NCBI GenBank assembly: GCA_031268145.1
Contig: JAIRXS010000028.1
Span: 1 to 47,801, forward strand
From: Candidatus Endomicrobiellum siamense
GTDB lineage: Bacteria; Elusimicrobiota; Endomicrobiia; Endomicrobiales; Endomicrobiaceae
DNA: 47,801 nt
Reading direction: 5' to 3'
Shown here: piece after piece, positions 20,541 to 32,810 of the stretch
Position numbering within the stretch: the stretch's first letter is position 1
Layout of the letters: every line of letters begins with the position of its first letter
Program-made: the position numbers and the translations under genes
Notes under the pieces: model-generated
The model's input: only the letters and a program-made list of their open reading frames with translations
Told to the model about the DNA's origin: nothing
The model's database searches: none

Positions 20541-21266
20541 ATGCAAATTAGTCCAGATATTTTGTTCTCCATAGGAGGGTTTTCAGTAACAAATACAGTT
20601 GTCGCTACATTAATTACAGATGTTGTTATAATTGTGCTTGTTATGCTAGTTGCTAAAAAAGTATCTTTAAAACCTAAAGGTGTTCAAAATGCAGTTGAAG
20701 CCATTATTGATTACTTTAGAGAAACCACGGAAACTATTGCTGGTAATAGAGCATCTTTTATATATCCTTGGGTTGTGTCATTTTTTCTTTTTATCGTAAT
20801 TTCAAATTTAGTAGCTCAAATTCCAGGTTTTGAATCCATAAGATTCCATTCTCTTTCATCAGGGGAACATGGAGTTCCTTTATTAAGAGCTGCCACTAGT
20901 GATTTAAATTTGACATTAGCGCTTGCAGTTACTTCTGTTGTAACAACTCATTTCTTAAGTATTAAGCATACTGGAGTAAAAGGATATTTAACAAGATTTT
21001 TTAGTTTTAAAATGTTTCCTGTATTTTTATTTGTAGGTGCGCTAGAGTTTGTAAATGAAATTGCAAAGTTTATATCTTTTTCTTTCCGTCTATTTGGAAA
21101 TATTTTTGCAGGGGAAAAAGTTATGGCAACAATGTATGGAATGTGCTCTTTTGGACTACCGCTTCCTTTTATAGCTTTAGAACTTATGGTAGCTCTTATA
21201 CAGGCAATAGTGTTTGCAATGCTTACAATGGCATTTATGCATATAATGACAGAACAATCTCATTAA
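20541..21266 (+). CDS. atpB: ATP synthase F0 subunit a
   Basis: The 241-aa integral membrane protein forms the ion half-channels against the c-ring. The essential arginine lies in FSFRLFGNIFAGE (R183, equivalent to E. coli R210), after GALEFVNEIAKFISF. The final helices (ELMVALIQAIVFAMLTMAFM) are typical. It is first in the operon atpBEFHAGDC; no atpI precedes it. The Shine-Dalgarno GAGGG lies 9 bases upstream. Confidence 0.95.
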   Translation: MQISPDILFSIGGFSVTNTVVATLITDVVIIVLVMLVAKKVSLKPKGVQNAVEAIIDYFRETTETIAGNRASFIYPWVVSFFLFIVISNLVAQIPGFESIRFHSLSSGEHGVPLLRAATSDLNLTLALAVTSVVTTHFLSIKHTGVKGYLTRFFSFKMFPVFLFVGALEFVNEIAKFISFSFRLFGNIFAGEKVMATMYGMCSFGLPLPFIALELMVALIQAIVFAMLTMAFMHIMTEQSH

Positions 21267-21485
<219 letters not shown>

Positions 21486-21506
21486 TTGTAACAAGAAGAG
21501 ATAAAA

Positions 21507-22016
21507 ATGGAAATAATACAGAAATTTGGACTTGAAGCAAAATTATTTTTATTTCAACTTGCTAATTTTTTGATTATTGTATTTATTCTTAAAAAATTTT
21601 TATTTGCTCCTTTAAGAAAAATGCTTGATGAAAGGAAACGCAAAATAGAGCAATCTTTAATTGATGCAGAAAATGCCAAAGTTGCTTTAGATAATGCTGC
21701 TTTAGAAAGAAAAAAAATATTATCTGAAGCTAAAGTGAACGCAGATAAGTTAACTTCTTCTCTCAAAGTAGCAATTGAAGAAGAAAAACAAAAAGCATCT
21801 CTAGAAGCAAGAAATCAATCTTTAGCGATTTTAGATGAAGCAAAACATCAAGCTGGTTTGGAATTTGATAATATTTCTAAACAACTTGGGAAAATGTCTA
21901 TAGATTTGTCAGAAAAGGTTTTAACAAAAGTTTTATCTGGTCTCTTTAGTGAAGAAGAAAAGCAAAAGCTTATGTCTCGCGCTTTGGAAAAGATAGATGA
22001 AAAGATCACAAATTAA
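21507..22016 (+). CDS. atpF: ATP synthase F0 subunit b
   Basis: The 169-aa protein has one N-terminal membrane helix (LFLFQLANFLIIVFILKKFLFAPL) followed by a long charged coiled coil (LDERKRKIEQSLIDAENAK onward), the standard peripheral-stalk design. Its last 20 bases overlap the start of atpH. Only one b-type gene is present, so it presumably forms a homodimer. Confidence 0.93.
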   Translation: MEIIQKFGLEAKLFLFQLANFLIIVFILKKFLFAPLRKMLDERKRKIEQSLIDAENAKVALDNAALERKKILSEAKVNADKLTSSLKVAIEEEKQKASLEARNQSLAILDEAKHQAGLEFDNISKQLGKMSIDLSEKVLTKVLSGLFSEEEKQKLMSRALEKIDEKITN

Positions 22017-22353
22017 AGAAATTGCAAAGTCGATTGTAAAATATAATGAATTATCTGAAAAAGATTTAAAATGGATAATCTCAAATTTTTCTAGGAAAGA
22101 GCTTAAGTTGTTTATAATGCTACTTTCTAAAGAGATTAAAAGCAATAATGTTTTAATAAGTTTTGCAGGAGATTTAAGTGATCTAAATAAAAATAAATTT
22201 TTAAAAATGTTTCCAAACAAAAAAATTGTTTTTAATAGAGATGACGAAGCTCTTATTGGCGGCGTTTGTTTGGAGTACGGAGATTTTATTTTTGATTGTA
22301 GCGTGAATATGACTGTAAAAAGAATTTTAAATGTAATAAAAGAGAGATTGTAA
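21997..22353 (+). CDS. atpH: ATP synthase F1 delta subunit, short form
   Basis: Only 118 aa, against about 175-180 for typical delta subunits. The C-terminal part (DEALIGGVCLEYGDFIFDCSVNMTVKRIL) matches the delta signature that contacts subunit b. The N-terminal six-helix domain that caps the alpha subunits appears reduced to about 60 residues. The gene overlaps atpF by 20 bases and atpA by one (TAATG). No frameshifted upstream part was found inside atpF, so the short form seems genuine. Position and tail motif support the call. Confidence 0.82.
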   Translation: MKRSQIKEIAKSIVKYNELSEKDLKWIISNFSRKELKLFIMLLSKEIKSNNVLISFAGDLSDLNKNKFLKMFPNKKIVFNRDDEALIGGVCLEYGDFIFDCSVNMTVKRILNVIKERL

Positions 22354-23868
22354 TGAAACCAGAAGAAATTATACAGAAAATAGAAAAAGAGCTATACTCT
22401 GCCCAAACTAATCCTGAACTTATAAATTTTGGAGTAGTTGAATCTGTTGGCGATGAAATTGTTAAAGCTTCCGGCCTTTCTGACGCTGGTTATTATGAAG
22501 AAGTAGAGTTTGAGGAAGGTTCAGTAGGTTTTGTTTTAAATATTGATGAAGACTTTGTTTCTATAGTTTTGCTTAAAAATTCTGGGCATCTTGTACGAGG
22601 AATGAAGGTTAAGGCTACAGGTAAAGTTTTAAATGTTGCTGTTTCAGACAAACTCATAGGACGTGTTGTAAATACAGTAGGAGAGCCTCTGGATGGTAAA
22701 GAATTAAAACATGAAAAGGCTGCTTTTTATCCTGTTGAAAAGATTGCTCCAGGCATTATTCACAGAAGTCCTGTTGATACACCCCTAAAAACTGGCATTA
22801 AGGCTATCGATGCTATGACGCCAATAGGCAGAGGACAAAGAGAACTTATAATAGGCGATAGAGGAACAGGTAAAACAGCTATTGCTATTGACAGTATAAT
22901 AAATCAAAAAAAACGAGACATGGAATTAAAAAGAGTAATTTGTATATATTGCTCTATAGGGCAAAAACAGTCTAACTTAGCTTCTATTGTTGCTAAATTA
23001 AAAGAAGAAGGTGCATTAGATTATACAATTGTGGTTGCAGCTACGGCATCAGAACCTGCCTCTATGCAATATATAGCTCCTCTTGCTGCTTGTGCAATGG
23101 GAGAGTATTTTATGGATAAAGGCGAAGATGTTTTGGTAGTTTATGACGACTTAACTAAACATGCTTGGTCATATAGACAACTTTCTCTTTTAATTAAAAG
23201 ACCCGCAGGGCGTGAAGCTTATCCTGGTGATATTTTTTATTTGCATTCAAGGCTTTTAGAGAGAGCTTCTAGAATGTCAGAAAAAAATGGTGGAGGGTCA
23301 CTTACTGCTCTACCAATTATTGAAACTCAAGGTAATGATTTATCAGCATATATTCCTACAAACGTAGTATCTATTACAGATGGACAAATATATTTAGAAG
23401 CAGATTTATTTAATGCGGGTATTCGTCCAGCTATAAATGTAGGCCTTTCTGTTTCTCGTGTAGGAGGAGCAGCTCAGACTAAGTCCATGAAACAACTTGC
23501 AGGTCCTGTAAGGTTGGAACTTTCTCAGTTTAGAGAGTTACAGGCTTTTACTCAATTCGGAAGTGATTTGGATGAGGATACATTAAGAAGGCTTGAAAGA
23601 GGAAAAAGAACAACTGAAATTTTAAAACAACCTCAATATAAGCCTTACGACGAAATTTCAGAGATTTTGTCTTTATTTGCTGTTACTTCAGGTTTGTTTG
23701 ATGATATTTCTGTAGATAATATTATAGATGTTGAGCATAAAATGACTGATTATATAAAACAAACTTCCTCGTCAATAGTAAGTAAACTTTCATCAGGTAC
23801 AAAAATTGACGATGCTTTAAAAGCAGAACTTGAAAAAGAAATAAAAGAATTTAAGAGTATAAATAACT

Positions 23869-23894
<26 letters not shown>
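22353..23894 (+). CDS. atpA: ATP synthase F1 subunit alpha
   Basis: The 513-aa regulatory nucleotide-binding subunit has the P-loop GDRGTGKTA, where most bacteria have GDRQTGKTA. Other family features are TGIKAIDAMTPIGRGQREL, the family motif PAINVGLSVSRVGGAAQ and the arginine-finger region. The start overlaps the atpH stop and its end overlaps atpG by 26 bases, so translation is tightly coupled. Confidence 0.97.
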
Positions 23895-26134
<2,240 letters not shown>

Positions 26135-26137
26135 TTT

Positions 26138-26554
26138 ATGAATAAATTTGAAATAGAAATTTTATCACCACAAGGTATTTTGTTTAAAGGATCCTTATCT
26201 TCTGCAACATTTCCTACGGCAAGTGGAGTTATAACTGTTCTTCCAGGACATGCAAACCTTGCTACAAAGCTTATTACTGGTGAAATAATTGTTAATGCTA
26301 GCGAAGGTGTAAGAAAATTTTCTGTAACTAGTGGTTTTATAGAAATTGAAAATAACCATATAAATGTTATTGCAGAGTTTGCAACACAATCAGACGAAGC
26401 TAATAAACAAAAAGTAGAAAATGCTATAAAACTTGCCAAAACAATGAAAGAAAAAAGAAAAGAATTTGTTGATATGTCTGTTATAGAATCTGAACTTAAA
26501 AAGTCTGTTGTAGAACTTAAGTCTGGACTTGGCATAAGACGTAAAAAAATATGA
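26138..26554 (+). CDS. atpC: ATP synthase F1 subunit epsilon
   Basis: The 138-aa protein has the N-terminal beta-sandwich (FEIEILSPQGILFKGSLSSATFPTASGVITVLPGHANL split by usual turns) and a two-helix C-terminal part from about residue 88. It starts 3 bases after atpD and closes the operon. No terminator hairpin follows before yebC. Confidence 0.93.
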   Translation: MNKFEIEILSPQGILFKGSLSSATFPTASGVITVLPGHANLATKLITGEIIVNASEGVRKFSVTSGFIEIENNHINVIAEFATQSDEANKQKVENAIKLAKTMKEKRKEFVDMSVIESELKKSVVELKSGLGIRRKKI

Positions 26555-26609
26555 TGAGTCCTGAAAAAATAAGTGGTTTAGCGTTTAATAATAAAAATAG
26601 GAGATTCTA

Positions 26610-27365
26610 ATGTCAGGTCATAATAAATGGGCTAGCATTAAACATAAAAAAGCTGCGACTGATGCAAAAAAAGGTAAAGTTTTTACAAAAATTATTAGAG
26701 AAATTGTTGTTTCCACTAAAGAGGGTGGGCCTCAAATTGAAAATAATGCTCGTTTAAGAAAAGCTATAGAGGATGCTAAAGAAGCAAATATGCCTCTAGA
26801 CAATATAAAAAAGGCTATTCAAAGAGGCAATGGAGAAATACCAGGCGCTGTGTATGAAGAAATGCTATATGAAGGTTATGGTCCTAATGGTGTAGCTATA
26901 ATTGTAGAGGTAACAACAGACAACAAAAACAGAACTGCTTCTGAGATACGTAAAATGTTTTCTAGCCATAAAGGCAATCTTGGAGAAACGGGTTGCGTAG
27001 GGTGGATGTTTGATAGAAAAGGATATATAACAGTATATAAGTCGAAAATAGAAGAAGAATCTTTAATGAGCTTAGCTTTAGAAGCAGGTGCAGAAGATTT
27101 TAAAAATGACGAGAGAAGTGATGTGTATGAAATTATCACTTCGTCTACAGATTTGGACTCTATAAAAACTACTTTAAAAAATAAGAATATAGAAGTTTCT
27201 TCTAGTGAAATTACCATGATACCACAAACGCAGATAGCTCTTAGCGGAGATGATGCTAAATGCATGTTAAAGCTTATGGACACATTAGAAGAACACGATG
27301 ATGTTAAAAATGTTTATGCAAATTTTGATATTTCTAATGAAGAAATGGAAAAAATAGAAGATTAA
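26610..27365 (+). CDS. yebC: YebC/PmpR family protein
   Basis: The 251-aa protein begins SGHNKWASIKHKKAATDAKKGK, the strongly conserved YebC start, and continues with GPNGVAIIVEVTTDNKNRTASEIR. Members act as transcriptional regulators, and some promote translation of proline-rich stretches. It precedes ruvC by 7 bases, the usual yebC-ruvCAB order. GGAGA lies before the ATG. Confidence 0.93.
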   Translation: MSGHNKWASIKHKKAATDAKKGKVFTKIIREIVVSTKEGGPQIENNARLRKAIEDAKEANMPLDNIKKAIQRGNGEIPGAVYEEMLYEGYGPNGVAIIVEVTTDNKNRTASEIRKMFSSHKGNLGETGCVGWMFDRKGYITVYKSKIEEESLMSLALEAGAEDFKNDERSDVYEIITSSTDLDSIKTTLKNKNIEVSSSEITMIPQTQIALSGDDAKCMLKLMDTLEEHDDVKNVYANFDISNEEMEKIED

Positions 27366-27372
27366 TGTCAAA

Positions 27373-27849
27373 ATGATAATACTCGGAATAGATCCAGGAC
27401 TATCACTTACGGGTTGGGGGATCATAGAAGCTGTTTGTAGAGATAAAATGTTAGCTTTAAAGTATGGGTGTATCAAAACTTATCCTTCAGCGCCTCTTAT
27501 AGAAAGACTTCAAATTGTGCATAATAATTTGCAAAATATTATAAACACATATAAACCAGATGTAGTTGCTATAGAAGAAATATTTTTTCTTAAAGCTGCT
27601 AAAAGTGTTGCAGCTGTGGGGCAGTCTAGAGGGGCAATAATATTAACTGTTGCCATGAATAAAATTCCTTTATTTGAATATAATCCTAGAAGTGTTAAGG
27701 TAGCTTTAACTGGTTACGGTTCTGCAGACAAACACCAAATGCAACATATGGTAAAAACTTTTCTAAAACTCAAGGAAATTCCAAAACCAGACGATGCAGC
27801 AGACGCGCTTGCGATGGCTATATGCCACATAAATACAATAAGATGGTAA
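27373..27849 (+). CDS. ruvC: Holliday junction resolvase RuvC
   Basis: The 158-aa endonuclease resolves Holliday junctions. Acidic catalytic residues are visible in GIDPGLSLTGWG (first Asp), VVAIEEIFF (Glu) and PDDAADALAMAICH (Asp pair). It lies between yebC and ruvA with 7- and 4-base gaps. Confidence 0.96.
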   Translation: MIILGIDPGLSLTGWGIIEAVCRDKMLALKYGCIKTYPSAPLIERLQIVHNNLQNIINTYKPDVVAIEEIFFLKAAKSVAAVGQSRGAIILTVAMNKIPLFEYNPRSVKVALTGYGSADKHQMQHMVKTFLKLKEIPKPDDAADALAMAICHINTIRW

Positions 27850-27853
27850 AAGT

Positions 27854-28468
27854 ATGTTAGATTATTTAACGGGCCCTTTAGAATCAAAAACGACTAACAC
27901 TATTACAATTGATGTCAATGGTGTAGGTTATGCTATATCTGTGCCTATTGATACTTTTTCCAAGCTACCACAGATTGGAGATCAAGTGAAAATATACATC
28001 GTAGAAGCTGTGTCTGGAATGTATGGCGGCGTTATATATTTATATGGTTTTTTATCTAAAGAAGACCGGAATATGTATGTTCTAATTAAGGACGAAGTGC
28101 CTGGAACTGGCACTAAAAAAGCTATGGAATATATAGATAAAATTCTGAAGTCTGTTGCAGATTTTAAAACTGCGATAATAAAAAAAGATACAACTATGTT
28201 GCAAACTATATTTGGATTTACTAAGAAAACTTCCGAAAAACTTATCTCTGCTTTGAAAGATAAAATACAAGATATACAGATCACAGAAGAACAAAAATGG
28301 GCACGTATAAACACTGCTCAAAGTACAGTTGTTTCAGAAGCTATAGAAGGGCTCGTAGCATTAGGGTACAAAGAACCTCTTGCCCGTTCTATAGTAGATA
28401 AAGTACATGTCCTTGAAGAACATATGACCGTCGAAGATTTAATTAGAAAATCTTTGCAAAATTTATAG
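27854..28468 (+). CDS. ruvA: Holliday junction branch-migration protein RuvA
   Basis: The 204-aa protein has the N-terminal OB-fold (MLDYLTGPLESKTTNTITID, then GYAISVP). The helix-hairpin-helix region is divergent: the usual G-V/I-G-P/K elements read VPGTGTKKAM and IFGFTKKTSEKL. The C-terminal RuvB-binding domain (SEAIEGLVALGYKEPLARSIVDKV) is well kept. The next recombination gene, ruvB, is 1.5 kb away because a DUF4143 ATPase gene lies between. Confidence 0.94.
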   Translation: MLDYLTGPLESKTTNTITIDVNGVGYAISVPIDTFSKLPQIGDQVKIYIVEAVSGMYGGVIYLYGFLSKEDRNMYVLIKDEVPGTGTKKAMEYIDKILKSVADFKTAIIKKDTTMLQTIFGFTKKTSEKLISALKDKIQDIQITEEQKWARINTAQSTVVSEAIEGLVALGYKEPLARSIVDKVHVLEEHMTVEDLIRKSLQNL

Positions 28469-28577
28469 TAATCTCCTTAAATTACTTGCCTTAGCCAACA
28501 AGATTTCCCCTAAGATTTTCTACAAAAAAATATTTTAATATTTAAAGTTTTTGAGATTAATTTAAAAAACATTATTT

Positions 28578-28614
28578 TAAGGCTAATTTGCAATGATATT
28601 GCAAATTAGCCTTA
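28578..28614. terminator. Strong hairpin after ruvA
   Basis: A perfect 17-bp stem (28578-28594 with 28598-28614) closes on a GAT loop: TAAGGCTAATTTGCAAT and its exact complement. It lies between ruvA and the inserted DUF4143 gene and probably ends the yebC-ruvC-ruvA message, or it may be a palindromic repeat. The stretch 28469-28577 holds nothing else recognisable. Confidence 0.7.
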
Positions 28615-28667
28615 GATTTTATATGATTGTGGTTATAGTATGATTGTAGGTATCGGAGGGTAGGTAA

Positions 28668-29882
28668 GTGTATTACAAAAGAACTCTTTCGAAAATTATT
28701 AAGAACGTATCTTCCACATTTCCAGCAGTGCTTATGAATGGGCCTCGCCAAGTGGGCAAAACAACACTTTTTGAGCATTTGATAAATGACAAAAGAACTT
28801 ATGTTTCACTTGATGATCCTCGTGTTAGAGCTATTGCAAAAAGTGATCCTGCGTTATTCTTTAAAACATATGTTCCTCCCATTTTAATAGATGAGGTACA
28901 ATATGCACCAGAGCTATTTCCTTATATAAAGATGATCATAGATAAAGAAAAAAAGAACGGTTTGTTTTGGTTAACAGGCTCACAGATGTTTTATTTAATG
29001 AAAAATATTACAGAGAGTTTAGCTGGACGAGTTGCACTATTAAATTTACAAGGATTATCTCAAAGAGAGAAAAAAAAAGAACTTATTTGTTCACCATTTT
29101 TGCCTTCTTTTAAACTTAACAATAAAAAAAATACGCCAACTTTCAATTTAGAGGAAATATATACAATAGTTTGGAAAGGTTCATATCCTCGCTTGATATC
29201 TGAGACTAAAATGAAATGGGAACTTTTTTATGAATCTTATGTAAATACATATATTGAGAAAGATGTTAGAAGTCTTGTTAATATTATACAAGAACATAAT
29301 TTTTTAAAATTTTTAAAAATTGTAGCTGCTAGAACAGGTCAGTTATTAAATTATAATAGTATGGCTAACGATATAGGAATAAGTGTAAATACAGTAAAAT
29401 CTTGGATATCAATTTTAGAAACTTCGGGGTTAATTTTTCTTTTATATCCATATTCAACAAATATTACTTCAAGATTAATAAAAACTCCAAAACTTTATTT
29501 TTTTGATACTGGTCTTGCGTGCTATTTAACTGGATGGGATACTGTAAAAGTTTTGCAAAATGGAGCCATGAACGGATCTATGTTAGAGACATACGTAGTA
29601 TCTGAAATTATAAAAAGCTATTGGCATAATGGTAAAAAGGCGAGATTATATTTTTATAGAGATAAAAATCAAAAAGAAATTGATTTAATTATAGAACAAA
29701 ATAATATACTCTATCCTATTGAAATTAAACGGACAGCTAATCCTACAATAGATGATGTAAAAAATTTTAATACTCTAAAAGCTTTTACAAAAAATGTGGG
29801 AACAGGTGTGGTTATTTGTTTAGTAGATTCACCTCTGCCCATAACGAAAAATGATTTGGCTATACCTTTGACATATATATAG
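28668..29882 (+). CDS. AAA_14/DUF4143 family ATPase inserted between ruvA and ruvB
   Basis: The 404-aa protein starts at GTG 28668, with Shine-Dalgarno GGAGGG at 28655-28660. Walker A is GPRQVGKT (25-32) and Walker B ILIDEVQ (about 72-78). A winged-helix-like segment (NYNSMANDIGISVNTVKSWISILE) is followed by the DUF4143 tail with EIDLIIEQ...PIEIKR, a PD-(D/E)XK-like arrangement. It is complete, and closest in this window to the decayed copy at 14892-15533. It splits what is elsewhere a contiguous ruvCAB set, with a strong hairpin before it and a new promoter after it. Function unknown. Confidence 0.87.
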   Translation: MYYKRTLSKIIKNVSSTFPAVLMNGPRQVGKTTLFEHLINDKRTYVSLDDPRVRAIAKSDPALFFKTYVPPILIDEVQYAPELFPYIKMIIDKEKKNGLFWLTGSQMFYLMKNITESLAGRVALLNLQGLSQREKKKELICSPFLPSFKLNNKKNTPTFNLEEIYTIVWKGSYPRLISETKMKWELFYESYVNTYIEKDVRSLVNIIQEHNFLKFLKIVAARTGQLLNYNSMANDIGISVNTVKSWISILETSGLIFLLYPYSTNITSRLIKTPKLYFFDTGLACYLTGWDTVKVLQNGAMNGSMLETYVVSEIIKSYWHNGKKARLYFYRDKNQKEIDLIIEQNNILYPIEIKRTANPTIDDVKNFNTLKAFTKNVGTGVVICLVDSPLPITKNDLAIPLTYI

Positions 29883-29942
29883 ACTGTTGAATAGGTTAAA
29901 ACACAAAAGCGACAAAGTTAAGGTAGTTTGTAAAGGAGAGAT

Positions 29943-29971
29943 TTGTAGCGCATAAAGAACTTTTGTATAAT
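29943..29971 (+). promoter_or_regulatory. Promoter upstream of ruvB
   Basis: TTGTAG at 29943-29948, a 17-base spacer and a perfect TATAAT at 29966-29971 lie 42 bases before the ruvB ATG. It would give ruvB its own transcription now that the DUF4143 gene separates it from ruvA. Confidence 0.6.
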
Positions 29972-30012
29972 ACAACCTATTAGACGTTAATAACTATATA
30001 ATAGGACTTTTA

Positions 30013-31035
30013 ATGGAAGAATTAGAAAGAATTGTTGAATCTTCTAAACTTAAAGAAGAAGATAGAATAGAAAACTCTTTAAGGCCTCAAAGTCTTTCTG
30101 ACTTTATAGGTCAAGGTAAGTTAAAAAATAATCTTAAAGTTTTTATAGAAGCTGCTAAAAACAGAAAAGAGTCTTTAGACCATTGTTTATTTTATGCTCC
30201 GCCAGGACTTGGAAAAACTACTCTTTCACATATTATTGCAAAAGAGATGGGTACTAATTTAAGGATGACTTCTGGTCCTGTATTAGAAAGAGTTGGCGAT
30301 TTGGCTGCTATTCTTACTAATCTTTCTGAAGGGGACGTTTTTTTTATAGATGAAATCCACAGAATGAACCATTTAGTAGAAGAATCTTTATATCCTGCAA
30401 TGGAAGATTTTGAGCTTGACATTATAATAGGGCAAGGTCCTTCAGCAAAAACTATAAAACTTCCTATTCCACGTTTTACATTGATAGGCGCAACTACAAG
30501 AGCAGGGCTTTTGTCCAACCCATTAAGAGATAGGTTTGGTATAGTAGAGCACCTTGAATTTTATAATTTACAAGATTTAATTCTAATAGTAAATCGTTCT
30601 GCATCTATAATGAATATTGAGATAGATCAAAATGCAAGTGAAGAAATAGCAAGGCGTTCCAGAGGGACGCCTAGAATTGTAAATAGGCTTTTAAAAAGAG
30701 TAAGGGATTTTGCTCAAATAAAAGGCGGTAAAATAACTAAAGATATTGCTCAAATAGCGCTAAATGCTTTGTCTGTAGATATTGCCGGCCTTGATAAAAT
30801 GGATAGACTTATTCTTTCTACTTTAGTTGATAAATTTGGAGGTGGACCAGTAGGCGTTGACACGATTGCTGTGGCAATGTGCGAAGAACCCGATACAATT
30901 ACAGATGTCTATGAGCCATATCTTATACAATCAGGCTTTATTGCCAGAACACCAAGAGGTCGTATTGTAACAGAAGCAGGATACAAACATATTGGCAAAG
31001 AGCCTTTCAAAAACTTACAAAAAGAACTGCTTTAG
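30013..31035 (+). CDS. ruvB: Holliday junction branch-migration helicase RuvB
   Basis: The 340-aa AAA+ motor drives branch migration with RuvA. Visible motifs are [12 protein letters not shown], Walker [10 protein letters not shown] (62-70), Walker B FFIDEIHR (about 110-117), sensor 1 LIGATTRAG and the winged-helix C-terminal signature [12 protein letters not shown]. It ends with TAG 31033-31035. The queH start sequence follows 3 bases later but is broken off after about 35 bases by the insertion of the next gene. Confidence 0.97.
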   Translation: MEELERIVESSKLKEEDRIENSLRPQSLSDFIGQGKLKNNLKVFIEAAKNRKESLDHCLFYAPPGLGKTTLSHIIAKEMGTNLRMTSGPVLERVGDLAAILTNLSEGDVFFIDEIHRMNHLVEESLYPAMEDFELDIIIGQGPSAKTIKLPIPRFTLIGATTRAGLLSNPLRDRFGIVEHLEFYNLQDLILIVNRSASIMNIEIDQNASEEIARRSRGTPRIVNRLLKRVRDFAQIKGGKITKDIAQIALNALSVDIAGLDKMDRLILSTLVDKFGGGPVGVDTIAVAMCEEPDTITDVYEPYLIQSGFIARTPRGRIVTEAGYKHIGKEPFKNLQKELL

Positions 31036-31074
31036 TTTATGAACAATCACTTAAAACCTAAAATTTTATTGCAT
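31025..31074 (+). repeat. 50-bp direct repeat, left copy (ruvB end / queH start)
   Basis: This stretch matches 32811-32860 with one mismatch (G31071 versus A32857). It contains the ruvB stop and a second queH ATG at 31039. The two copies flank the AAA ATPase gene at 31156-32727, so the second queH start here is a dead-end duplicate. Confidence 0.9.
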
Positions 31075-31155
31075 GCTTTATTTTAATACTTCTAGGTTGT
31101 ACATTGCCTGTAAATATAATAGAATTTTCATGCAAATACATTTAAGGATTTATTT

Positions 31156-32727
31156 ATGAAAAATTTACCTGTTGGTACTCAGGCATTTGATAAGTTGCGA
31201 AAAGCTGGAGCCGTATACGTAGATAAAACAGAACATGTATACAACTTGATAAATAATGGATCTGTTTATTTTCTTTCTCGACCAAGAAGATTTGGTAAAT
31301 CTTTACTTGTTAGTACTTTCAAAGAGTTATTTAAAGCTAATAAAGAACTTTTTAAGAATCTATATATCTACGACAAATGGGATTGGTCTAAACAATATCC
31401 TGTTATTCATTTGGATTTTGCGGAACTTGCATACGATACCCCTGAAAGATTAGAAAACTCTCTTTCTGATTTTATAATAAGAACTGCTATTGAGTATTCT
31501 ATTGAGCTAATATCTTCTGAAATAGAGACTAGGTTTTCTGAACTAATAGAAAAGTTACATAATAGTACAGGTCAACAAGTAGTTGTATTAATAGACGAAT
31601 ACGATAAACCTATGATGGATAGTTTAAACAAAGAAAAAGAAGTGCATCAAGCAATTAAAGAAATTCTTCATAACTTTTATCAAGTAGTAAAAGCTGGAGA
31701 TGCTCATATAAAGTTTATGTTTATGACTGGTGTTTCACGATTTATAGGCCTTTCTGTATTTTCTGCATTAAATAATCTTTACGACATAACAATGGATGCT
31801 GAGTTTTCTTCTATTTGTGGATACACTCAAGAAGAGCTTGAAAGTAATTTTAAAGGACATATAGAAGCAACAGCAGAATCTATGAAAATAAGTAAAGAAG
31901 AGTTATTGTCAAAAATAAAATACTGGTATAATGGATACTCATGGAACAGTAAAATTTCTGTATATAATCCTTTTTCAACACTAGCTTTTTTTAGAAATAA
32001 AGAATTTATAGGTTATTGGTATAAAACAGGAACGCCTATATTTTTAATAGAGCAGATAAAGAAGAAAAACGATATAGATAAACTTACATGTAAGGTGTCA
32101 GTAAGTAGTCAGTTGTTGGAAGGGAATAGTTCTGATTATGGTAATATAGAAAGCGTTACATTATTATTTCAAACAGGATATTTAACAGTAAAGAAGAAGG
32201 AAATAGGCAAAAGGGGTCCAATATATACAATGGACTTCCCGAATTTTGAAGTTAGAGATGCATTCTTAACAAGTTTATTAGGAACATACACACAAAAAAA
32301 TGAAGAAAAAGTACTAGAATTGGGTGATATGATATATGAGGATATAGAAAATAAAAATGGTGAAAGACTGGGAAGAAATTTAGAAGAACTCTTTAGTAAT
32401 ATTCCATACGACTTACATACAAAGAGAGAGTCCTATTATCATTCACTATTTTTGTTAGCAAGTAGGATGAGTGGGTGTGAGGTAGAAGCAGAAGTGCATA
32501 CAGACAAGGGAAGGATAGATGCAGTTTTAAGACATGACAATAGTATAACAATAGTAGAAATTAAGTACGCAAAACAAGTTGACCAGATCAAAGGAAAGAT
32601 GGAAGAAGGATTAAATCAAATCAAAGATACTAAATACTATGAGAAATATACAAATGCAAATGTTAGTTTATTAGTTGTCGTGTTTTGTGAAAATAAAGAT
32701 GTTTCTTGTAAATTTGAGAATATATAA
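31156..32727 (+). CDS. AAA-ATPase-like protein with C-terminal PD-(D/E)XK nuclease domain
   Basis: The 523-aa protein has the AAA-ATPase_like/PDDEXK_9 (DUF1703) architecture. It starts LPVGTQAFDKLRKAGAVYVDKT and has a Walker-A-like RPRRFGKS (42-49) and Walker B VVVLIDEYDKP (about 142-152). The middle holds GVSRFIGLSVFSALNNLYDI and WYNGYSW, and the C-terminal nuclease-like motif reads GRIDAVL...TIVEIKYAKQ (about 454-475). The family is abundant in some gut bacteria and symbionts, and its role is unsettled. The gene has a TATAAT-containing leader shared with two other copies and is flanked by a 50-bp direct repeat of the ruvB-queH junction. It is the only intact member of its family in the window. 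Confidence 0.88.
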   Translation: MKNLPVGTQAFDKLRKAGAVYVDKTEHVYNLINNGSVYFLSRPRRFGKSLLVSTFKELFKANKELFKNLYIYDKWDWSKQYPVIHLDFAELAYDTPERLENSLSDFIIRTAIEYSIELISSEIETRFSELIEKLHNSTGQQVVVLIDEYDKPMMDSLNKEKEVHQAIKEILHNFYQVVKAGDAHIKFMFMTGVSRFIGLSVFSALNNLYDITMDAEFSSICGYTQEELESNFKGHIEATAESMKISKEELLSKIKYWYNGYSWNSKISVYNPFSTLAFFRNKEFIGYWYKTGTPIFLIEQIKKKNDIDKLTCKVSVSSQLLEGNSSDYGNIESVTLLFQTGYLTVKKKEIGKRGPIYTMDFPNFEVRDAFLTSLLGTYTQKNEEKVLELGDMIYEDIENKNGERLGRNLEELFSNIPYDLHTKRESYYHSLFLLASRMSGCEVEAEVHTDKGRIDAVLRHDNSITIVEIKYAKQVDQIKGKMEEGLNQIKDTKYYEKYTNANVSLLVVVFCENKDVSCKFENI

Positions 32728-32810
32728 AGTTATTTTTTAACCGTAACTATATTAACATCATTTACTCATAAAAAAAGATAAAGAGGTCCCCTAAACGGTC
32801 AAGTCAGGAA

